Positions 56,019 to 64,000 of a stretch of 64,000 nucleotides of DNA are shown piece after piece; positions within the stretch are counted from its first letter, which is position 1; every line of letters begins with the position of its first letter. This DNA comes from Gordionus sp. m RMFG-2023 (Eukaryota > Nematomorpha > Gordioida > Chordodea > Parachordodidae). The stretch covers positions 66,627,561 to 66,691,560 of the forward strand of contig NC_088775.1 in assembly GCF_954871325.1 (NCBI RefSeq), written 5' to 3'. The notes beneath the pieces were generated by a model. The model had not been told where the DNA came from. It was given only the letters and a program-made list of their open reading frames with translations, and made no database searches. Made by a program: the position numbers and the translations under genes.

Positions 56019-57443
56019 TACCATTCCTATAGATCACATTATAGATGAATATGCAATAATGACTAGCCGGCGTAGAGAACTTATTTTATAAATAATTTAA
56101 CCTTATAATTTTTGAAACGCAATTTTAGGCGTTAGTATCTGCGAGTAAATATATCGTTTAACATTTATTTTATAAATTTTTTTTTCATATCCAAAATTAG
56201 CTAAAAGACATGGTGCTTATAAAAAAATTCTTTTTGAGATAGGAAAAAATCAGAAAAAAACAGTAAATGCTTTCTTTTGATATGACCAAAGTTTCTGAAA
56301 AATTTAATTAAAAATATTTGAATACATTGACAATACAATAATATATAAGATCTTAATTGCTTTCATCATATCACTATGGTACTTATTTTCTAGCTCCCAA
56401 ATTATTTATTTCTAATTTGGCACACTTAAATTGTAAATAACTCAAGGCTTCAATATATTTGCATAATTTCTTCCAAGATTTTAGATGTTTTTGCTTTATC
56501 AATATATCTAACATACTAGATTTTGATATGAGTTAACATCGTGTATGTCATGGCTATGACTTCAAATTAACCAGCATCTATTATTTGTGTGGCTATGTAA
56601 TTTAAGATTATTACTACAGCTGCTGAGAGCACATGATTGCATAATTAAGATGAGCAACAATGATCAACTGTCCAGTAGTTTATATAGGATTAAAAATGGA
56701 AGATAATCTTTTAGAAATTTAATATCTCACAATAATTTTCTCGATTACTTATCTAGCTTCCATCATGTATTCTAAGAGGAAGCTCTAACCACCATATAGT
56801 TTTATGATTTGGATTGGTCGTTTATATTCTCTTCTTCAAGAATTGTTGATTTGGTTAGGCCTATAAAATTTTCCTTATTAGTCCATTCTATAAAACTTTG
56901 TCTAAAATGGTAAGAGAGAGTTATATTAGTTTCATGACCTTTTGTTAATGTTAGTTCCTTAGAATTATATTGCCTTATGGGGTTTTTAAAAACATTAACA
57001 ATTGAGGCATATGTATGAATTAATTAATCGGTTTTATCACTTGTAATTCTTTAGACGCGAAATTTTTTATATCAGCAATTTAAAATACTTTATACTGTAG
57101 TAAATCGATTTTGTATTGAAAAATTTTAGAAATGTATTGTTTTAATTATTTATATTGTAGTTTTAATTATTTATATTCTAGTCTTAATTATTTATATTCT
57201 AGTCTTAATGATCAATATTCTAGTCTTAATTATTTATATTCTAGTTTATTTTGTACGTATAATATAATAAAAAACAAAATATGAAAATAAGATTAATCCT
57301 TCAAGAGTTTAGTAATTTTTAAAAATATATTAATATATAACCCGGCCTGAAAATTAGGGGGTATGGGGGGCGAAGCCCCCCATAAAATTTGTTTAGTTGA
57401 GCCCCCTGAGATTGTAAAGGCTAGCAACGCCCCTGCTATCGGC

Positions 57444-57728
57444 CTTTTGATTCTATAAAATATTGTGCATAGATAATGTTGTTAATGTACTTAGTCAAAA
57501 ACTGAGTTAATTTTTGGGCGAAAATCGACCCAAAATGACTCTGGTAGGAATTGATGCATACTTATAATGGATCGAGATTTATAGAATTAAAGGTTCAAGT
57601 AAGAATTGAATAAATAGATTAGAAAAATGGGTATAACCCACAATGGTCCAGAATTTATTTCAAATAAATTTTTCAAATGGTGTAAAAACAAAAACGTAGG
57701 ACATTTAAAAAATACACCGTATCATCTA
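57444..57728. other. DNA right of the large hAT element, no gene
   Basis: Continues the sequence interrupted by the hAT insertion. GATAATGTTGTTAATGTAC at 57,473 could be the decayed end of the 50.8-52.7 kb element, but the match is too weak to assert. Confidence 0.35.
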
Positions 57729-58020
57729 AGGTAATTTTAAGTATTTTTATAACAATTAACTCAGAATTAAAATCACAATCCAAAAAATCTTAGCATTTTT
57801 GGATAGAGAATTTAATTCTGAGTTTAATGAAAAATACTTAAAATTACGTTTAATAGGTTAGCCTTTTTCCTGTGAATGTTTCAGCGACAAAAATTTTTTT
57901 ATTTCGAACCGATAAATTAAAAAAATAAAACTAAGCATTTTTGGATAGAGAATTTAATTCTGAGTTCAATGATATAAAAATACTTGAAATTATGTTTAAA
58001 ATGTTAGCCTTTTCCCTTTG
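57729..58020. repeat. Inverted repeat plus direct duplication
   Basis: GTAATTTTAAGTATTTTTAT with AACTCAGAATTAAAAT (57,731-57,775) is mirrored by AATTTAATTCTGAGTTTAAT and AAATACTTAAAATTACG (57,809-57,847). This could form a hairpin with arms of about 40 bases. The right arm and the next GTTAGCC are repeated at 57,935-58,012. Confidence 0.8.
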
Positions 58021-58389
58021 AAAAAATATTTTTAAAAAAAATTTACCATTTAATTTATATTTGTTAATTACTACGTAATCCAGTGCTTACAATATCTTTA
58101 TACTTACCATCAATTTAGTTTTAAAAAAAAACTTAAAAATTCCATTTTTTAAAAATTGTATTCATAACGAAATATAATTTAATTAAAAATTTAATTTCTA
58201 AATTAACCCTTTAAAGTTCGACTTTTTAAAATAAAACTAAAAAAATTTTTTATAAAAAATCTTCATTAATATACACTAAGGATGTAAAAATTTTATTTCG
58301 ACTTTTTTTCATAGTTTACAAGTAAAAAAAAAATCATGATACAATTTGACATCATTGAGCGAAATGCATGTAAAAAAATATATATGTAT

Positions 58390-58806
58390 TTATTATGAAA
58401 TGTTTTGAAACAATTTCTATCCTGGTTAGAGTATAAATAAATTTCACATTTTTCACACTTAGTTCTTGAATATGCGCTAACATATAGTTTACACCTTTTT
58501 CGAGTTTTGGACGCTTCTGGCCAATGCCATTATCTAACTTATGATATTACCTGAAATAACCTAGATCCTTTTTGTAATTTAGGAGTTTCATTTTCCCTAT
58601 TTTTCTTTTACTAATTTTACCTGCCATTAATAAAGCAGTAACTATATGAATACTAGCACCTTCATGAATATTATCAAGTTCTATGTGGAGTGCATTTGTG
58701 GGCGAATCTATATCCATATTATCAATAGGATGATTAAAATTATCCTCACCATCATCAATATCTGTTATCGAAATATCATTTTCAATTATAATTATTTTAT
58801 AAAACA
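58390..58806 (-). CDS. Unrecognised coding-like segment
   Basis: From an AG acceptor above 58,806 the minus strand reads an acidic stretch (ITDIDDGEDNFNHPIDNMDI), then LHIELDNIHEGASIHIV, ALLMAGKISKRKIGKMKLL and, after an in-frame TAA next to a CAG/GTAATA donor-like site, NGIGQKRPKLEKGVNYMLAH. Codon use is less skewed than in the surrounding DNA, and the acidic-then-basic order looks like a real protein. I do not recognise a family. The TAA either marks a 3' end, a very small intron, or decay. Confidence 0.4.
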
Positions 58807-58811
58807 CTATA

Positions 58812-58868
58812 AAAATAAAATATATAAATTGAATGTTAATAAAATATATAAATTGAATGTTAATAAAA
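58812..58868 (+). repeat. 24-base tandem repeat
   Basis: AATAAAATATATAAATTGAA followed by TGTT, two full copies plus a partial one. Confidence 0.85.
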
Positions 58869-58909
58869 TAACTTATTAAATTCTCAATGATTAAATTTGG
58901 GATCATAAT

Positions 58910-59932
58910 TTTAATATATTTACAAAAATAAATTTAAAAAAATATAAATTCATGATGAGATACTTGAATATTTTATCTTTATAAAATAAACAGTTTTCAG
59001 AATTTTTCAATTAAAATATATTTAAATAATTAAAATCAAGTAATTTAGAAAAAATTGAAACGGAAATTTAGTCAGAAGTTATAAATTAAATAATTGAGGG
59101 GTTTTAAACGTTAAAAAATGGCATGAAATATAACGATGTCAAATTAGCTCACAGGACTTTAAAGGGTATAATTAAATTATATTTAAACCGCAAATTATCA
59201 CAGAATTAATAAGAAATTGAAAAGATCTTACCAATTTTTTAATATATTATAATGTAATGTTATTATAATATTTTTCTCGTAAAGAAAGCAATAAATCAAT
59301 CAAAATTCTCATTAAACATTTTCTTTGTTATATTTTATTTTCAATATTATATTTTAGCCTTACGTATCATCCATCCTTTCGCCTTATAGACCTTATAAAA
59401 AAATTGTTTAAAAAAAGTTTCGTGAGGTATAATATTATATTTTATTTATTTTGTTATTTTTTTATAATTTTTATAATTTTTTCTATTTTTATTTTTTTAA
59501 TATTAATTATATTTTTAATAATAATTTTTCTCCAAGATAATAAATAAAAAAAATAAATAACTTAAACTATTTTTATTCTTATTATTTGACGCCTAGCTGG
59601 TACCTAAAGGGAATGAGGGGAATAATTTTATTTTTGGATATAAAATTCATCGTTTTTTTATTTAATTATATTTTTTACCAAGGCGGGGGGCGGGGGGGGG
59701 GGGGGGAGAGGAGGTATTTTTATTTTAATTTAAGAAAAAATTTACCATTTACTTTCAAAAATATTAATGGTTATATTTTTACTAATAATATAAGGAAAGT
59801 TACAATATTTATGTTATGTTATAAAATGAAAAAAAATAATGATTAAGGAAAGAAAAAAAAGGATATTATATACTATATCTATATTTCGCGAGAAAAAATT
59901 TACGATATATTTTAATGTAAATATATGTGATT
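58910..59932. other. AT-rich DNA with a long G run
   Basis: No gene seen. A nearly pure G tract lies at about 59,681-59,708, after GACGCCTAGCTGG at 59,588, which may be the decayed end of another hAT element of the CAGTGGCGTC type. One copy of a hAT target (ATGTGATT) ends the stretch. Confidence 0.45.
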
Positions 59933-60239
59933 CATTGACGTACGCAGCCCCCCCCCCCCCCCCAAAGCCAAAAAATGCAGATGCCGGATATATTTTTCAA
60001 AAATATTAATGTTTATATTAATTTATATTTGTTAATATTTATTCCTTCCTATCTCATATTAAATATATATTTAATTACATTTATATATCACATTCATTTA
60101 TTAAGTTATTTTATCAATTAATTTCGTTTTCAAGTTTTCCTTGGCGTATTACCTATTATTTTCAAATTTCTAGTGGCATAATATTTATCTATTATTTTCA
60201 TATTTCTAGTCAAATAATAATTTTTCTGAAACTCCTTGT

Positions 60240-60560
60240 CCAACAGGGAGAAAGATAGTGCAAGCTTGTCCAAAGAGATGGAGTCTCTGCCATCAAGCAG
60301 TAACAGCTTTTATGGAGTTAGAAGAACCGATTATTAAATTACTGAAATATTACAATGGCCTGAAAGAAAGATTTCCTCAGAAGCAAGAAAATTATCGGAT
60401 TCAATACTTATTTCAATTTTTTTTTCTCATTAGAATGTATTATTTAATTATACAACTATTTTATGTAATACTTTTCAAAAACATGGCATTGACTTGATTA
60501 AGAAGATGAGAATAGAGGAGAGCATTTTATTAGAACTCAGGAAGTTAGGGCTAATGTTGA
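60240..60560 (+). pseudogene. TTF-type hAT transposase fragment
   Basis: The plus strand reads VQACPKRWSLCHQAVTAFME and LEEPIIKLLKYYNGLKE, the CPTRW block after the catalytic region of TTF-type hAT enzymes. The rest is deleted or scrambled. Confidence 0.75.
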
Positions 60561-60668
60561 TGAAGAATTTCAATTTTATATGTTATTGTTGAGTCAAAAG
60601 GAGAGCTATACGTGTTTAATATTTGTCTCACTCCCTGCAGTTCTCTGAAAACATACCTAAGAAGTACG

Positions 60669-60842
60669 ATTAAAATCCGCCCTGACATAGCGGTGTGGCT
60701 ATGACGTTTATTTTGTTAGACATTTTCATGAGCCTAAGGTAATGAACTTAGGATTAAATTCCGCCCTGACAACGCGGTGCGGCTATGCCGTTTATTTTGT
60801 TAGAATTTTTATGAGCCTAAGGTAATAAAATTAGGATTAAAT
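60669..60842 (+). repeat. Two-copy tandem repeat, about 87 bases
   Basis: ATTAAATTCCGCCCTGAC, GCGGTGTGGCTATG, CGTTTATTTTGTTAGA and GAGCCTAAGGTAATGAA follow each other twice. It is richer in G and C than its surroundings and carries no obvious coding. Confidence 0.85.
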
Positions 60843-61390
60843 TCCGAAGTGGATTGAATGGTTTGGATTTTTTTAATATTTATAGGCATTTGACGTCAAG
60901 CAAGGATGAGTATTTGAAAAATTAGCTCAATTTCAAGGAAGATTGGATTTTATATTGTAAATATAATACAAAATACAATTATTCCTAAAAAACTTTTTGT
61001 GTATTAATATTTATATTTCCAACATTAAAATTTTTTACTTTATATATAAATTTTAAAGGCTCAAAAAATTCAAATTTCTATTTGGGTCATTTAAGTGATT
61101 CATATGGTGGTTATATTCACTTAATATTTTTTAATTTCACATTTATTTTATAGTTTTTTATGTGGCGGTTTATATATATAATTTTTTTATAATTCATATA
61201 ATTTAAAATTGTGTATTAGAAATAGTTATTAGTCCTAATATATTTATGCTTGATATTTTTAAATAACAATAATATTTCTTTAAAAAATTTATTATCCCCC
61301 CCCCAGACCAAATTCCTGCGTACGCGCCTGATGTGATTTATAAAATAATATCAATATTTAAACAGCTAAAAATATTTTGCAAATTATAGG

Positions 61391-61970
61391 TGCTAGGAGG
61401 GAAAAGGGAGTGTTTCGAAGAAACATTTGTAGTTCCTCTTTAGGATTTCGAATTGAATTTTTTGTTTAAGAGATAGGGACTCGTTTTTGACCCCTGTCCT
61501 TAATGCAATTCTTCTACCCAATTGATTTAAGAACTTTAGGGATTGGGGACTGGGGTTTCCCAGAACGCTAAAAATTAAGGGAATAAATATAAAAGAATTA
61601 GGGAGGAATCTATATTTATTAAACTTATCGAGTTCTTAGAGTTCCAAGGGTGCGGTATTTCCGTAATCCGGAATGGAGGTAACACACGAGACATCCCAGA
61701 CAAGTATTTTGTCGCCGTGATCCGGCTTGGTTAAAGAAACAAGACGAGCGCCAAAAAGAATTGGACGAATACAAAGAGGAACTTCGCATAAGAGGATATT
61801 ATTGAAAAGTTCAGTTAATGATTTCATCAAAGGGTCAATAAAACCATTATCAGAGCACTGTATTAAATCAGCAAAAAAACCGGGTCTGAAACCATCCAAC
61901 CCACCTGTCGTCCCTTTTTTGAAGGACTTCAAGCACTTAAGTACTTCATCACAGGTATGATTGGTTTTGG
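61391..61970 (-). pseudogene. Non-LTR reverse transcriptase fragment, middle deleted
   Basis: The minus strand from about 61,970 has LKCLKSFKKGTTGGLDGFRP, then LCIRPILFGARLVSLTKPDHG, the start of a LINE-type reverse transcriptase palm. It then jumps to LGNPSPQSLKFLNQLGRRIA and LRTGVKNESL, which resembles the C-terminal end of the same protein family. The catalytic YxDD region is missing, so it is an internally deleted relic. Confidence 0.75.
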
Positions 61971-62409
61971 AATGCTAAGAAATCTTAATCTCTAATTCAT
62001 ATTTTTATGTCCAAAATGTTTATTAAATTAGCCAAAATTAAGTTTCAATTTTTATATATAATTAGCTTCAATTTATAAGTATCATCATATTTTAAACAAT
62101 AAAATTATTTTATATCATTATTAATAAATAAAAATGCATTTCAATATTTCTAAAAACCAATAATTTAGGAAGCCTCTTGAAGTGGTTTGCTTCACCCTGC
62201 TATTGGGACTTGTTGAAGATAATTATCACTTTTACAAAAATTAAAATTTAAAAAAATAATTATATTCTTAAGATTTTTTATAAGGCACCTTTATAGAATA
62301 TAGATTTCGGTATCCAATCATAGGAGCTGCCAATTTTGTAAAAATTGGTTCGAATAACCCCAGTCTCTCCTATATAGATAAGAGTTTAAAATAAAGATAC
62401 CAATTGTTT
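61971..62409. other. Intergenic DNA, nothing recognised
   Basis: AT-rich. A GGTTCGAATAACCCC at 62,346 was checked as a tRNA B box and rejected. Confidence 0.5.
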
Positions 62410-62960
62410 TGACTATAAAAGAGTCGACTTGAGTTAATCAACTAGAGACTCTGAGTCGGGTGAACTGTCTTTTTAACAACACAATGTCTTATGTTGTTAA
62501 ATGGTTGAGCGATGCCGGCAAAACGACTAATATTCAAACCGGTTCATTAGTCATGAATCGGCTGAAGCCCGACCCGTGCGCTATTTTTGAATAAAATATT
62601 TTTACCATTTCTCTAAATTGGTATCATATTAAATAACTTCTGAACCGACTTGAACCCAAGCCGAAACCACTAATTGGGTATAATAATTTAAATTAAATAT
62701 ATAAAAAAATATTAAACCTTACATCATCTTCATTCTTCTGTTGAGAATCCATTATATTATTAGTATTTTCTAACTCCAAAAATAAGGTCTTTTTTTTATA
62801 AAACATTGGGTTCATTAGTTTTAAATATAAAATTAATATAAATTACTTCATCTTCTACTATCTCTTGAGAATCCATCATAGTAATGGCATTACTCGAAGA
62901 AGAAGATAAAGATAAACTACTCTATAATTGAATAATTTATTTTAAAAAAGAGATTTATTT
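62410..62960. mobile_element. Adjacent ends of two hAT-type repeats
   Basis: Bases 62,410-62,480 match, reversed, the start of the 43,725 MITE (CTAGAGACTCTGAGTCG, ending TTTTTAACAACAC). Right after it, ATGTTGTTAAATGGTTGAGC and AAACCGGTTCATTAGTCATG look like the end of another element. Farther in, a minus-strand ATGGATTCTCAA followed by acidic codons occurs twice (about 62,745 and 62,870). Limits are not set. Confidence 0.45.
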
Positions 62961-63720
62961 TTGGAAATAGAAACGAATAAATTTTTTTAAAATATAAATT
63001 AAAATAAGAATTTTTTTAAAAATAAAAATTTTAAACAAAAACTTACTGATGCCGTCAAGGCGCTATAATCATTGAAATTTAAAATAATAAATATAATATA
63101 AATAATACATTTTAATGAAATAATTTAAAGAACCAAAATCTTGCTAAATTATTGTTACAAATTTTAAATAACATTGGGAGAGAGAAACGTAGGAGGGATT
63201 GGTCATTTATTTTCTAAAATAATAAATTAAATAAATGTACAAAAAAGAATGGTGCTAGGCCTTAATAAATCAATCACCTTACTTTAAAATTTAAATGGTT
63301 AAGTAATTAAAAGGTGTGCTCTCCTCTCATAACCTCATCTACTCTTCTGTTGTGATTTAATCTTGACGTGGATGCTACCTATTTCAAACATTGCATTTAA
63401 AATTTAATAATTGAATTTTCTTTTCTTTTGGGCCACAGGTGAAATCATATTTTTATTCACTTCGATTTATATTCATCCATGCAAATCAAATCTAAGAAGT
63501 TTTTTAATCTCATAAGCTTTTCCTACATATAACATCCACAACAATTATTTGTACTTTGGAAAAATGTTAAAATTTTATGAAGCATATATTTTTTAATGTT
63601 TACCTGATAAATTTTGAATAAAAATTAAAAGTAAAAAATTTTTAACCAGTCCGCTCGTAATTTTTGATATTAATTGGCTAGCTCGCCCAATAAGATAAAG
63701 GGGCGTAGGCTAAAAGTCAG
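62961..63720. other. AT-rich DNA, no gene
   Basis: Nothing coding is seen. TAACCAGTCCGCTCGTAAT near 63,640 is a diverged inverted copy of the border next to the satellite at 48,916. Confidence 0.45.
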
Positions 63721-63734
63721 CTCGTTTCAGCAAA

Positions 63735-64000
63735 AAAGTTGAAAAATAGGCAATTGTTACTTTTCTATGGTACATATTAACTGAAATTTTATTTTAACAT
63801 CTTTACAATATATATTTTTATATATTTGCTTTGAAAAAATTTAAAAAAGTTCACAAATAATGATTATGACAATTGTGACTTTTCTGTAGTATCTTCATTA
63901 AAATTTTAACTTAACATGTTTACAATATATATATTTACCTATTTGCTTTGAAAAAATTCAAAAAAGTTCAAAAATAACGATTATGACAATTGCCACTTTT
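63735..64000 (-). repeat. Foldback satellite, reverse orientation, running off the window
   Basis: At least two and a half units (AAAAATAACGATTATGACAA, TTGCCACTTTT, AACATGTTTACAATATATAT). Probably one arm of a further foldback element whose remainder lies outside. Confidence 0.85.

Larger units (their letters stand above)
52987..57435 (+). mobile_element. hAT transposon (TTF/ZMYM type), 4.4 kb
   Basis: The left end CAGTGGCGTCACTAGGGGG and reversed right end CAGGGGCGTTGCTAGCC are flanked by the exact duplication CTATCGGC (52,979-52,986; 57,436-57,443). Both ends carry mirrored G/C-rich subterminal DNA (GGGGCTCAAGCCCCCTGA; GGGGGGCGAAGCCCCCC). It holds a broken transposase on the plus strand with an internal duplication and a possible smaller insertion (53,696-54,320). 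Confidence 0.93.
59933..61330 (+). mobile_element. hAT transposon remnant (TTF type), 1.4 kb
   Basis: The left end CATTGACGTACGCAG and reversed right end CAGGCGCGTACGCAG are flanked by the exact duplication ATGTGATT (59,925-59,932; 61,331-61,338). C runs stand just inside both ends. It contains a piece of transposase and a tandem duplication. Confidence 0.88.

Noticed and set aside
59681-59708. Long G and C runs (also at 34,140, 41,186, 41,277, 52,999, 59,947 and 61,297) as functional G-quadruplexes.
   Set aside because: Most lie in or near hAT ends or repeats and vary in length. They may also be sequencing or assembly artefacts, so no function is claimed.
62340-62370. GGTTCGAATAACCCC as a tRNA B box.
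   Set aside because: The box lacks the closing CC in the right place, and no A box or cloverleaf can be drawn upstream.

Overview
The window is a very AT-rich stretch of nuclear DNA from an animal, packed with transposons. Three host genes can be recognised. A beta-PIX/ARHGEF7-like Rho exchange factor lies at about 5,690-6,539 on the minus strand. An RPP38-like RNase P/MRP protein lies at 38,503-39,840 on the plus strand. One exon of a RINT1-like vesicle-tethering protein lies at 48,973-49,181 on the plus strand. Their introns are tiny where I can place both ends (36, 39, 40 and 45 bases) and the proteins are divergent. SH3-DH PIX proteins belong to animals and their close relatives. Tiny introns, high AT and fast proteins would suit a derived, perhaps parasitic, lineage, but the sequence alone does not name the organism.

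Layout. 1-5,890: an old Ty3/gypsy element (939-5,268) in decayed DNA. 5,690-6,539: beta-PIX-like gene, reading leftward. 6,577-38,426: about 32 kb of nested mobile DNA between the beta-PIX-like and RPP38-like start codons. It is bounded by target duplications and can be peeled back to a native divergent spacer of about 270 bases. The parts are a PIF/Harbinger element (6,577-8,407), a stuffed hAT element (8,452-35,836) and a second hAT element (35,967-38,426). Inside the 27-kb hAT lie another hAT, a MULE, Ty3/gypsy remnants, two foldback elements with satellite-filled arms, a short copia-like LTR element and a LINE tail.

38,503-39,840: RPP38-like gene. 39,841-49,200: a gene-bearing stretch with hAT insertions (40,413-40,779 and 40,850-43,654), a young Ty3/gypsy element (44,513-48,747) inside satellite DNA, and the RINT1-like exon. 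49,270-64,000: mostly hAT remnants, including a nearly complete 4.4-kb element (52,987-57,435) and a 1.4-kb one (59,933-61,330), a LINE fragment (61,391-61,970), one unrecognised coding-like segment (58,390-58,806) and a satellite block running off the end.

The insertion order can be read from the nesting. The strongest results are exact 8-base duplications for seven hAT elements, 5-base duplications for three LTR elements, a 9-base duplication for the larger foldback element and a 3-base TAA for Harbinger. No tRNA, rRNA, CRISPR array or bacterial-type gene was found.
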